Under the pieces are notes generated by a model. It worked only from the letters and a program-made list of their open reading frames with translations, searched no databases and was not told where the DNA came from. Below are positions 7,551 to 14,844 of a DNA stretch of 16,848 nucleotides, piece after piece; the stretch's first letter is position 1, and every line of letters begins with the position of its first letter. The stretch covers positions 1 to 16,848 of the forward strand of contig JAEEPV010000207.1 in assembly GCA_016284975.1 (NCBI GenBank), in the 5' to 3' direction. The stretch comes from Solobacterium sp. (GTDB lineage: Bacteria > Bacillota_I > Bacilli_A > Erysipelotrichales > Erysipelotrichaceae). The position numbers and the translations under genes were made by a program.

Positions 7551-8680
7551 ACATACACCTTTTCCAATCTTTCGGCCGTCATACTTAACCAGTCAGAATG
7601 AACGTATTCCATGTCATTTCTGATGACAATCTGTTCATCGGTTACGCCCGGTTCCCCCAGTAAAACAGCTGTATCACCGACAGCCACGTCTTTGCAGCCT
7701 GTCACATCAATGCAGAGGTTGTCCATGCAGATCTCATCAGCCAGAGGAAATATCCTGCCTCTGATCTTAACCCGCACATCCTTTTGTGTCAGCAGCAATG
7801 GACAGTCACAGTATCCGATCATAGCCCGGGCAATTCTCCGTTTACGGGTACTGCTGTCTGTATGCTGATAAGACAAAGGAGTATCTGCATCAATCTCCCG
7901 GACATCAAAGATTCGGGCACATATCTTCATGACCGGCTTCAGACACCCGCCGTCGCCGCACATCAGTCCATACATGGCTGTTCCTGCCCGAACCATATCA
8001 TAGGAGTATTCCGGAAAACTGAATATCATGGAAGAGTTCATGACATGGACAATTATCTTCTTCCGATGATCTTCACGAATACTGTTTACCAGACGGTCAA
8101 ATTCCAGCAGTTCTTTTCTGGTTTCTTCCCGGTTCTCATTATAGTATGCAGAATACAGATGCGCGTAGAGGCCGCATATATCAATACCTTCCGCCTGGAA
8201 CAGTTTTTCTTCATTCTGCTGAAACTGCTTAAAGCCCATTCCCATTCCGGAATCCCAGATATCTACCCGGATATGGACACGAATCTTTTTTTTGCGTTTA
8301 ATCCCCAGAGCATTCAGTTTGTGAAAGTGTTCGAGACTATAAACCGAAAAAACTGCTCTGGAATCTGTATCTTTAGCCCTCTGCAGCAGAGACTCTATTT
8401 CTTTGACATCCGCCATTCCAAGGAGAAGGACATCACATCCATCATCCGGAGTCTTTCTCAGGATACGCAGCAGCTCACTGCTTTTCCCGACTGCCGTCAT
8501 TTCAACAAGCCCTTTCTCCGTTAAGAGATTTTTGACGCCGGTCAGTCCGTGTCCATATGCATTACCCTTGATCACCGCACAAATTCGGGTTCCTTCTTTT
8601 ACCCTGCTTCGTATGGTTTCCAGATTATATGCAAGAGCATCCCCGGATATTTCCACCCATGCCGCTTTATTTACTTTCAT
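7547..8680 (-). CDS. Divergent alanine-racemase-fold protein with altered active-site motif
   Basis: 377 residues from ATG 8680; that start (MKVNKAAWVEISGDALAYN) matches the usual racemase N terminus, while a longer frame to 8725 adds 15 unlike residues and runs further into the upstream gene. PLP-binding lysine Lys38 sits in AVIKGNAYGHG. Also kept: HVMNSS (212-217), VRAGTAMYGL with Arg231, the second-base Tyr271 in PLSYQHT, IGY (288-290), and CMD (318-320). Changed: the usual KVDTGMxRxG is RVDIWDSGMGMGF (138-150). The carbamylated Lys position is Arg, two or three residues are inserted, and the Arg that contacts the substrate carboxylate is missing. GYADG is GYCDC. It therefore probably binds PLP, but may act on another substrate or lack racemase activity. 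It overlaps the upstream gene by 14 nt and the downstream gene by 4 nt. A plain housekeeping alr is unlikely in this operon. Confidence 0.82.
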   Translation of the reverse strand: MKVNKAAWVEISGDALAYNLETIRSRVKEGTRICAVIKGNAYGHGLTGVKNLLTEKGLVEMTAVGKSSELLRILRKTPDDGCDVLLLGMADVKEIESLLQRAKDTDSRAVFSVYSLEHFHKLNALGIKRKKKIRVHIRVDIWDSGMGMGFKQFQQNEEKLFQAEGIDICGLYAHLYSAYYNENREETRKELLEFDRLVNSIREDHRKKIIVHVMNSSMIFSFPEYSYDMVRAGTAMYGLMCGDGGCLKPVMKICARIFDVREIDADTPLSYQHTDSSTRKRRIARAMIGYCDCPLLLTQKDVRVKIRGRIFPLADEICMDNLCIDVTGCKDVAVGDTAVLLGEPGVTDEQIVIRNDMEYVHSDWLSMTAERLEKVYV

Positions 8681-10127
8681 TTGCCACCACATTCTCCGGA
8701 TAAGCACGGAATAATTCTTCCGCAATCTTCCGATACCAGTCCGGTTCTCGTTCTTCTCTTACGGTGAGGTCGAAATACATCTCCGACAAACCGATCATAT
8801 GTCCATCCCAAAGCGATGTCTGTTTTGCCAGCTGACGTATCGTTTCAAATGAAACTGGATTTCGCCACAGTTCAACAGGACCTGCTGTTGTCGCAAACTG
8901 ATCTCCCTGATAAAGCATCAGCATTGGTCCGCAGATATATCCGGTGCAGTCATACGCACGGATGAGATCCGCCTGTTCACTGCAGCCGGATTCTTCCAAT
9001 ACTGCGCACAGAGCACTCTGCCACTGAGGAAGATACGATGCCTGGAACATTCCACCCATCCAGGTGATTCCTCTTTCAAAGAACAGAAGCATAGTCTCGG
9101 TAAACACACCGGGGAATATTTTCTTTTCCTGAAGCAAAGATGTCAGTTCAGCAGGACTCGTTCCATAGCTTACCGGTTCTTTTCGCCAGTCCGTGCCCGT
9201 GAGACGTCCTTCTTCCGTCAGACTGAGCATTACTTTACGTCCTTTTTCATCTGCCGCACGGAACAGGAGATCACCAAGAGACAACCCATCCGGCAGTTTT
9301 TTCCGGACGATTCTTTCTCTCATATCTTTGTCATATAAAAACCTGTAAATAAACGAAGTCTCATCAGACAGTTCCTTCAGTAAGAGAGAAAGTACGATCG
9401 ACTCCATTTCCAGATATACAATCGAAGGAGCTTTCTCTGAAAACAGATGGCTTGCGAGTTTTCTTCCGAGTACCGTTGTCTGATCAGAGAAAGACTCTGC
9501 TTTTTTCAGGTCTTCTTCGCTGTAAACATCACGGCATATTTCCTCAAGCACCTGTCTCAGCGACAGATCTTCCCCTTCGGCAACAAAGCGCTTGCGGAAC
9601 CGGTCAATCATTTCCGGTGAAACAAGATCCGCGTGTGAAGCAAGCTGTACACTAAACTTTGCCGGAAACAGCGGCAGAAACTGTTTATTATCTCTGGAAA
9701 AATAAGCACTGATACCTCTTGAATAAGTGGAATTTTCCAGTTCCACCTGTCCGGCAGCCAGAACCGGAACATAGTTGTTCCGGTTTCCCAGCTTTTCCAG
9801 AATCAGAGCAAGCAGGATATTTCCCTGCAGAAACTGCGAGCAGTAAAGAGAGCCATGATGGTCTGCTGTACCGATTACTTTTTCTTTCAAAACTTCCCGG
9901 ATCCCCGCCGCATCTTCTTCTCCAAGCAGCTTGCGGGTTAAAGCTTCGGCAGCTTCTTCAAAATCTTTTGAATCGCGAAGAGAACCGACCTGCTGGTTAT
10001 GTTTTACTTTCTGTGCCTGTACTTCCGCAAAGAAATCAAGACTCATCCCGCCAAATGCATAACTAGCCATAACAGTGTCGTTGCGCTGCCTGCACAGTTC
10101 TGCCATTCGGCTCGCACAGTTCGTCAT
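8667..10127 (-). CDS. Unrecognised 486-residue soluble protein, second gene of the phosphatase operon
   Basis: I do not recognise the family. The protein has no signal peptide and no membrane helix, so it is probably cytoplasmic. Visible features: TADHHGSLYCSQFLQGN at 88-104, a possible functional motif with paired His; AAGQVELENSTYSRG (124-138); a charged alpha-helical middle; and a late aromatic stretch ITWMGGMFQASYLPQW followed by AYDCTGYICGP. The pattern of conserved-looking Gly/His/Trp motifs suggests an enzyme rather than a scaffold; this is inference. The ATG overlaps the phosphatase stop by 4 nt (ATGA), and the 3' end overlaps the racemase-like gene by 14 nt, so translation of the three is likely coupled. 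Position suggests a substrate or partner of the phosphatase, or an enzyme acting on the same small molecule as the racemase-like protein. Confidence 0.8.
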   Translation of the reverse strand: MTNCASRMAELCRQRNDTVMASYAFGGMSLDFFAEVQAQKVKHNQQVGSLRDSKDFEEAAEALTRKLLGEEDAAGIREVLKEKVIGTADHHGSLYCSQFLQGNILLALILEKLGNRNNYVPVLAAGQVELENSTYSRGISAYFSRDNKQFLPLFPAKFSVQLASHADLVSPEMIDRFRKRFVAEGEDLSLRQVLEEICRDVYSEEDLKKAESFSDQTTVLGRKLASHLFSEKAPSIVYLEMESIVLSLLLKELSDETSFIYRFLYDKDMRERIVRKKLPDGLSLGDLLFRAADEKGRKVMLSLTEEGRLTGTDWRKEPVSYGTSPAELTSLLQEKKIFPGVFTETMLLFFERGITWMGGMFQASYLPQWQSALCAVLEESGCSEQADLIRAYDCTGYICGPMLMLYQGDQFATTAGPVELWRNPVSFETIRQLAKQTSLWDGHMIGLSEMYFDLTVREEREPDWYRKIAEELFRAYPENVVANESK

Positions 10128-11914
10128 TCTTTATCAGCCTTTCCGTAATAGATGAAACTAAGCATGGTAATATCATCAAACTGCGGTGCATCACCGACAA
10201 ATTCATCAATTTCCTTTTTCACGCTCGGCAGCAGCTTGGCAGGTAATGCGTCCGGATCTCTGTTGAGAGCTGCCATCATCCGCTCTTCACCAAACAGTTC
10301 GTTGTCTGCGTTTGTAGCTTCCATTACGCCGTCCGTATAGACAAAGAGTCTGTCTCCCGGATCCAGATGAATTTCACTCTGACGGTACTTCATGCCTTCC
10401 ATCGCCGCAACTGCCATCGAATGCTTGGACTTGATCAGTTTATAAGGCCGGTTTCCTCTGCGGATCGCAGGATATTCATGTCCGGCGTTCACCTCATAAC
10501 CATCACCTGTTTCGAGGTCAATTACCGCCAGCCATACCGTTACGAAGAACTGTGACTCATTTCCTTCGCAGAGCTGGTTGTTTACGTTCGTAACAGCTTC
10601 TGCAGGAGATTCGCCGGTCTGGAGCCGGTTCTTGATCAGAGTCTTGGCGATGACCATGAACAGCGCAGCCGGAACACCCTTTCCGGATACATCCGCGATT
10701 ACAAGAGCAAGATGTGTATCATCAACCAGGAAGAAGTCATAGAAGTCACCACCAACTTCCTTCGCCGGTGTCATGGATGCAAAGATACCAACTTCTTTTT
10801 TGTCCGGGAATGCCGGGAAAATCTTCGGCAGCATATCTGCCTGAATCTGAGTAGCAATATTCAGATCCGCATCAATACGTTCTTTCTCCGCCGTGATCCG
10901 CTGGAGATTATTCATGTAATTCTCCAGTTCGAGAATCATATTTCCAAAGCTTTTTGCCAGAACACCGATTTCATCCTGCGGACCGGCGTTTGCGATAATC
11001 TCATTTGCGATCGTGGGATCCTTCTTTTCAGAGTAATCCTTGACCTCACGTTCAATCTGTACGATACGGTTCAGGATCTCTTTACGCAGCAGGAAATAGA
11101 GGATGGCAGTGACTACGATCAATACAAGGGCAGTTACAAGTTCCTGTTTAATAACACCCTGCATGATCTCCTCATTGACATAATCAACACTGATCTCAGA
11201 GCACATAAGACCTACCTTCTCTCCGTTGATTAACACCGGCATGCAGTAGGTGTATACATGGCCAAACTCATTATTCAGAGTATCAAATCCGTTCTGGACT
11301 TCGCCTGTATTCCAGGCTTCCCACATATACTTATGGATTTCGGGATCTTCATAAACAACATCTCCGAGTTTGAGGATCTCTTTTCCGTCTTCCGTCGTTA
11401 TCGTCTCCATGGTCGGATCGAACATGTAATTCATCTTCAGATCCTCTTCACTTTCAGGATAGATAAAATAGACGTAGCTCAGATCAAAATCCTCACATGC
11501 ATCAAAAAAGGTAGTAAACCAGTAATCAAAAGAATAATTTACAAAAAGGCGCTGACCTTCCAAATCCAGATCATCAAAGCTGATATCCGTTCCATAGGCT
11601 TTTCCGGGATAATTATCCGCAACATAGCGGGTAAAAGCTTTCTCAGCTTCCGGCAGAGCCGCACGGAAATCTACCGGAACCTGTACCAGATCCTGATGTT
11701 CCTTAAACCACTTTTTCAGGTGAACAAATTCTTCCCCTTCACCCTGAATCTGTCCGGTCAGATTTGTTGTCAGTCTTCTCAGATCCGTCACACATTCTTC
11801 ATGGTAGGCGGAATTCTGAGCGGCATACGTCATCGTTCCGTTGATGATGATCGTTATTACTGCAAACAGAATAAAGACAAGCGCAAATAATTTCGTTAAA
11901 CTTCTTTTTTTCAT
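10124..11914 (-). CDS. Cache-HAMP-PP2C (RsbU/SpoIIE-type) membrane serine phosphatase
   Basis: 596 residues. TM1 (9-29); extracytoplasmic Cache-like sensor about 30-257 (SYVYFIYPESEED at 146-158, then YTYCMPVLINGEKVGLMCSEI at its end); TM2 (258-276); HAMP-type linker (277-335) with DEIGVLAKSFGNM; coiled coil; PPM/SpoIIE phosphatase domain about 350-590. Metal-binding motifs are complete: GGDFYDFF (Asp390), ADVSGKG (Asp408), VNAGHEYP, YTDGVMEA (Asp528) and FDDITML (Asp580/581). Family members dephosphorylate Ser/Thr on STAS anti-anti-sigma proteins and so release sigma factors; here no STAS or RsbW gene is nearby, so the target must be elsewhere or different. It is the first gene of the five-gene operon. 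The start at MKKRS is supported by an AAGG/AGGGA ribosome binding site and by TM1 following directly; a promoter lies about 40 nt upstream. Confidence 0.92.
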   Translation of the reverse strand: MKKRSLTKLFALVFILFAVITIIINGTMTYAAQNSAYHEECVTDLRRLTTNLTGQIQGEGEEFVHLKKWFKEHQDLVQVPVDFRAALPEAEKAFTRYVADNYPGKAYGTDISFDDLDLEGQRLFVNYSFDYWFTTFFDACEDFDLSYVYFIYPESEEDLKMNYMFDPTMETITTEDGKEILKLGDVVYEDPEIHKYMWEAWNTGEVQNGFDTLNNEFGHVYTYCMPVLINGEKVGLMCSEISVDYVNEEIMQGVIKQELVTALVLIVVTAILYFLLRKEILNRIVQIEREVKDYSEKKDPTIANEIIANAGPQDEIGVLAKSFGNMILELENYMNNLQRITAEKERIDADLNIATQIQADMLPKIFPAFPDKKEVGIFASMTPAKEVGGDFYDFFLVDDTHLALVIADVSGKGVPAALFMVIAKTLIKNRLQTGESPAEAVTNVNNQLCEGNESQFFVTVWLAVIDLETGDGYEVNAGHEYPAIRRGNRPYKLIKSKHSMAVAAMEGMKYRQSEIHLDPGDRLFVYTDGVMEATNADNELFGEERMMAALNRDPDALPAKLLPSVKKEIDEFVGDAPQFDDITMLSFIYYGKADKE

Positions 11915-11955
11915 AATCCCTTACCTTTTTTTATATATATAAAATAACAAGTATC

Positions 11956-11984
11956 ATTATCGTAAATCTGCCCATCAAAATCAA
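11956..11984 (-). promoter_or_regulatory. Sigma-A-type promoter of the phosphatase operon
   Basis: On the minus strand TTGATT (11984-11979) is separated by exactly 17 nt from GATAAT (11961-11956). Transcription would start near 11949, giving a leader of about 35 nt that contains the AAGG-type ribosome binding site of the phosphatase gene. No other promoter-like pair was seen inside the operon, where the genes overlap. Confidence 0.6.
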
Positions 11985-12284
11985 GGTTTACAGATTCCAG
12001 ACCCATGGACTCAGAACAGTCACTCGCACTCGGATGCCAGGCTGCCGCCGCAAGTGTGTTTTCTCAGGAATCTTTCACTTTCCGGCAATCCTGTTTCTGA
12101 ATTTATTTTAAAAGAAAAATCCATTGTACTGGAAAAAACATTAATCGGGAAACAAGTGTTTTACCTTCTGATTCAGCAGCCGGTTTTGAAAACCGTTGTA
12201 ATATGGTTTCTGTTTCTGTGAAGCCATACATAAACATATACGTTGCAGGGCAAAAATAGCCGCAGGCGCATTTCGTTCTGAATA
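11985..12284. other. Unexplained 300-nt core of a long divergent intergenic region
   Basis: Between the two divergent promoters lies about 300 nt with no supported gene. It holds a perfect 15-nt palindrome at 12181-12195 with a nearby GGTTTC, a short GC-richer patch (12010-12055) rich in CACTCG and GCCGCC, and AT-rich stretches around 12100-12150. I found no tRNA-like fold and no open frame with a ribosome binding site. A regulatory or small-RNA role is possible but unproven. Confidence 0.4.
12181..12195. repeat. Perfect palindrome, candidate operator
   Basis: CGGTTTT-G-AAAACCG is a perfect inverted repeat with one central base. A third copy of the half-site (GGTTTC) follows at 12205-12210, so three GGTTTY elements fall within 30 nt. 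It lies about 90 nt upstream of the -35 of the GH13 gene and about 200 nt from the phosphatase promoter. It does not fit the CcpA cre consensus when aligned by eye. Confidence 0.35.
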
Positions 12285-12314
12285 TTGAACTATTTCTGCA
12301 CAGATTGATAGAAT
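12285..12314 (+). promoter_or_regulatory. Sigma-A-type promoter of the GH13 gene
   Basis: TTGAAC (12285-12290), an 18-nt spacer and TAGAAT (12309-12314). The transcript would begin near 12321 and carry a leader of about 60 nt, which includes a 6-bp hairpin at 12338-12359 and the ribosome binding site GGGGG (12370-12374). Confidence 0.5.
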
Positions 12315-12337
12315 AATTTCATGTTTTCAGAAAATCA

Positions 12338-12359
12338 CAGCCGTTTTTTTATGCGGCTG
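12338..12359 (+). other. Leader hairpin with a T-rich loop upstream of the GH13 gene
   Basis: CAGCCG (12338-12343) and CGGCTG (12354-12359) form a 6-bp GC-rich stem whose 10-nt loop is TTTTTTTATG. It ends about 10 nt before the ribosome binding site, so it would not cover it. The T-run is in the loop rather than after the stem, so it does not work as a normal terminator. It may stabilise the mRNA. Confidence 0.4.
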
Positions 12360-12382
12360 AAATACTGCAGGGGGTCAAAGCT

Positions 12383-14065
12383 ATGACATGGTACGATGAA
12401 GCAGTTTTCTACCATATTTATCCGCTCGGACTGACAGGAGCGCCAAAACAAAATGATTACAGTGAACCGGTCCATCGGCTGAACACGTTACTGCCCTGGA
12501 TTGATCACTTGAAAAAGCTTGGATTTACCGCTTTATACATCGGTCCGCTGTTTGAATCAGCCGGACACGGATATGAGACAACGGATTATAAAAAGCTCGA
12601 CAGCCGGCTCGGAGCCAATGAAGATCTGAAGGCATTTGTCAAAGCCTGTCACGACAACGGCCTGAGGGTTATTTTTGACGGTGTGTTCAATCATACGGGA
12701 AGAGATTTTTTCGCATTCAAAGACATTCAGGAAAACCGTGAAAATTCACGCTATCGTGACTGGTACTGCAATGTAAATTTTCAGGGAAATACCGAGTACA
12801 ACGACGGCTTCAGCTACGATAACTGGGGTGGATTCAATCTGCTGGTAAAACTCAATCAAAGGAATCCGGAAGTAAAGGATTATATTGCGGATGTGATTCG
12901 CTTCTGGGTCAGTGAATTTGATGTAGACGGCATTCGCCTGGATGCGGCTGATGTACTGGATTTTGACTTCATGAAAATGCTGAGATGGGTCGCCGATTCG
13001 GTCAAACCGGAATTCTGGCTTATGGGTGAAGTCATTCACGGAGATTATTCCAGGTGGGCAAACGCAAGCACACTCCACAGTGTCACAAACTATGCGGTTC
13101 ACAAAGCTCTCTACAGCAGTCATAACGACCACAACTACTTTGAACTTGCACATACGATTCGCTATACCGGCAATATGATCACTTCTGCGACCCACCTGTA
13201 CAACTTTGTTGACAACCACGACGTGGAGCGGATCTATACCAAACTTGCAAACAAGGCGCACTATTTCCCGGTTCATGTCCTTCTTTATACACTGCCGGGC
13301 ATCCCTTCCGTTTATTACGGAAGTGAGTTTGGTATTGAAGGAAAAAAAGAACGCTGGTCCGACGACTCTCTGCGCCCATACATTAATCTTGAAGATCACA
13401 AAAATGATTACACCGATAATCCATGTACTGTACTGATCGCTGCCCTTGGGGCAATCCACAGGGATTATCAGGAAGAGCTTTCTTATGGCTGCTATCAGGA
13501 GTTGACACTTACCAACCGACAGTTTGCCTATGCGCGTGGATCCCTCATCATTGCAGTAAACAACGACGACCATTCTGCAGCTTTCTCAGTTAACACACCG
13601 GATGGCACTTATCGCGGACTGCTCTCAAACACGACAGTAAGCGCATCAAACGGAACACTGGAAATCACACTGGATGCCTGCAGCGGTGAAATCTTTGCCC
13701 CAATCCGTGCAGGAAAAACCGTCACCCGGAAGGGGCCCAAAGAACAATGTTCCGCAAAGCCCGTGACTTCCGATGCTTTTGTTTCCAAAACGAACGAAAC
13801 GGCACTCCGGAAACCAGACTCTGATTTTCAAAAGACCCGTCCTTCCAGAACGAATATCAAACCGGAAAAATCAAAGGAATCAAAACCGAAAGCTTCGGTC
13901 GAGATTCCTGATATCCCGTATTCCGAGATGACCGTAGAGCAGCTTCAGGCAGTCATTCTTGCCAAGATGGCGAAAAACGGCCCGATTACCGATCAGATGC
14001 GAAAAGATGTGGAAAACAATATCTGGCACGATTCTCTGGTTAACTGGGCAAACAGTTTCCACTGA
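12383..14065 (+). CDS. Intracellular GH13 alpha-amylase-family glycoside hydrolase with C-terminal extension
   Basis: 560 residues without a signal peptide, so it acts in the cytoplasm, probably on maltodextrin-type alpha-glucans taken up by the cell. All GH13 signatures are present: DGVFNH (99-104), GIRLDAAD with nucleophile Asp187, acid/base Glu216 in LMGEVIHG, and FVDNHD with Asp280. A short beta-sheet domain C ends near 440. It is followed by a Lys/Ser/Pro-rich linker (about 445-510), probably disordered, and a roughly 50-residue helical tail (EMTVEQLQAVILAKMAKNG, ending in WANSFH) that is not part of a standard GH13 enzyme. The ATG has GGGGG 8 nt before it. It seems to be a single-gene unit with its own promoter and terminator. 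Exact specificity (alpha-amylase, cyclomaltodextrinase or other) cannot be set from the motifs alone. Confidence 0.9.
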   Translation: MTWYDEAVFYHIYPLGLTGAPKQNDYSEPVHRLNTLLPWIDHLKKLGFTALYIGPLFESAGHGYETTDYKKLDSRLGANEDLKAFVKACHDNGLRVIFDGVFNHTGRDFFAFKDIQENRENSRYRDWYCNVNFQGNTEYNDGFSYDNWGGFNLLVKLNQRNPEVKDYIADVIRFWVSEFDVDGIRLDAADVLDFDFMKMLRWVADSVKPEFWLMGEVIHGDYSRWANASTLHSVTNYAVHKALYSSHNDHNYFELAHTIRYTGNMITSATHLYNFVDNHDVERIYTKLANKAHYFPVHVLLYTLPGIPSVYYGSEFGIEGKKERWSDDSLRPYINLEDHKNDYTDNPCTVLIAALGAIHRDYQEELSYGCYQELTLTNRQFAYARGSLIIAVNNDDHSAAFSVNTPDGTYRGLLSNTTVSASNGTLEITLDACSGEIFAPIRAGKTVTRKGPKEQCSAKPVTSDAFVSKTNETALRKPDSDFQKTRPSRTNIKPEKSKESKPKASVEIPDIPYSEMTVEQLQAVILAKMAKNGPITDQMRKDVENNIWHDSLVNWANSFH

Positions 14066-14089
14066 CCTTATCATTACGTTCCATAAATC

Positions 14090-14127
14090 AGATCGTTCCT
14101 GAAGTTGTGATAGTGAACGGTCTTTTT
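14090..14127 (+). terminator. Intrinsic terminator after the GH13 gene
   Basis: AGATCGTTC (14090-14098) pairs with GAACGGTCT (14115-14123) over 9 bp with one G-U pair, and the stem leads into TTTTT (14123-14127). It lies 25 nt after the GH13 stop and separates it from the two-component genes. Confidence 0.7.
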
Positions 14128-14180
14128 GATCGATCGCAAAGCTCAACCTGTATAGTTGTGCAGTTATGTTCCATTACGTC

Positions 14181-14190
14181 ACATTCATGT
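14181..14190. repeat. Small palindrome upstream of the regulator promoter
   Basis: ACAT-TC-ATGT is a perfect inverted repeat just upstream of the -35 box at 14202. TCCATT occurs on both sides (14170-14175 and 14193-14198). The place fits an operator for the XRE-type regulator encoded next, but short palindromes are common in AT-rich DNA. Confidence 0.25.
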
Positions 14191-14201
14191 ACTCCATTTT
14201 C

Positions 14202-14230
14202 TTGTTCTGCGTTTCGTGATTCGATATGAT
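14202..14230 (+). promoter_or_regulatory. Promoter of the two-component pair
   Basis: TTGTTC (14202-14207), a 17-nt spacer and TATGAT (14225-14230). The start would be near 14237, with AAGGA at 14239-14243 as the ribosome binding site about 10 nt before the ATG, giving a very short leader. Confidence 0.45.
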
Positions 14231-14253
14231 GAATTTTAAGGAAAAAACTATCC

Positions 14254-14844
14254 ATGTCATTTGGTGAAACGTTAAAACGGCTGCGTATGGAAAAGGGACT
14301 ATCCCAGCAGCAGCTTGCAGAAATGGTATTTGTAGACCGTTCCAGCGTCACAAGATGGGAATCGGGAAACCGGCTTCCGGACGCGATGATGATCATGCGG
14401 CTTTCCGAATGCCTTGGAACTGATGTAACCGAACTTCTTAATGCGGCCAAAAACCCGGAAGGAGTACCAAATGTGATTCTCGTGGATGATGAAAAAATCA
14501 TTCTGAGAGGCGGTCTTCCGATTCTTGAAAAAGCATTTCCCAACGCAGCCGTGACCGGGTTTACCCGTCCGCATCAGGTAATTTCCTTTGCCCGGGAAAA
14601 TCGAATTGATCTTGCGTTTCTTGATATTGAAACCGGTTCTTTGAACGGGATTGAACTCTGTCGGAAACTTCTTGACATTTATCCCCGTACAAACGTCATT
14701 TTCCTGACCGCGTTTCCGGACTATTCTCTGGACGCATGGTCAACCGGCGCGTGTGGTTTTCTGATCAAGCCGCTTTCCGTCGAAGCAATACGCAGACAAC
14801 TTCCTTTCCTGCGCTATCCTGTCCGAGGCCTGGAGAATGACTGA
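14254..14844 (+). CDS. Response regulator with N-terminal XRE helix-turn-helix and C-terminal receiver
   Basis: 196 residues. Residues 4-62 form an XRE/Cro-type helix-turn-helix (LKRLRMEKGLSQQQLAEM, then SSVTRWESGNRLP). Residues 73-187 form a receiver domain with all key residues: Asp78-Asp79 in LVDDE, phospho-acceptor Asp124 in FLDIE, Thr152 in FLTAF and Lys172 in LIKPL. The order is the reverse of a classical regulator, where the receiver comes first, and replaces the LytTR domain that usually goes with a LytS-type kinase. It should control transcription in response to phosphorylation by the kinase encoded next, which it overlaps by 8 nt. Its own promoter and a small palindrome lie upstream, so autoregulation is possible (inference). 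Confidence 0.92.
   Translation: MSFGETLKRLRMEKGLSQQQLAEMVFVDRSSVTRWESGNRLPDAMMIMRLSECLGTDVTELLNAAKNPEGVPNVILVDDEKIILRGGLPILEKAFPNAAVTGFTRPHQVISFARENRIDLAFLDIETGSLNGIELCRKLLDIYPRTNVIFLTAFPDYSLDAWSTGACGFLIKPLSVEAIRRQLPFLRYPVRGLEND

Noticed and set aside
7784..8524. 246-codon open frame on the plus strand opposite the racemase-like gene
   Set aside because: Antisense to a gene with unmistakable PLP-lysine and racemase motifs; the translated product looks random.
8681..8725. Upstream start for the racemase-like gene adding 15 residues
   Set aside because: The extra residues do not resemble a racemase N terminus, and ATG 8680 matches the conserved family start.
12005..12100. Possible 31-residue small protein on the plus strand in the divergent gap
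   Set aside because: No ribosome binding site before the ATG, no hydrophobic or conserved-looking pattern, and no promoter close by.
12338..12359. Intrinsic terminator or attenuator upstream of the GH13 gene
   Set aside because: The T-run is in the loop and no alternative upstream strand that would pair with CAGCCG ahead of the T-run was found.
12746..13573. 275-codon open frame on the minus strand opposite the GH13 gene
   Set aside because: Antisense to a gene with all GH13 catalytic motifs; its valine/isoleucine runs mirror the GH13 codons.
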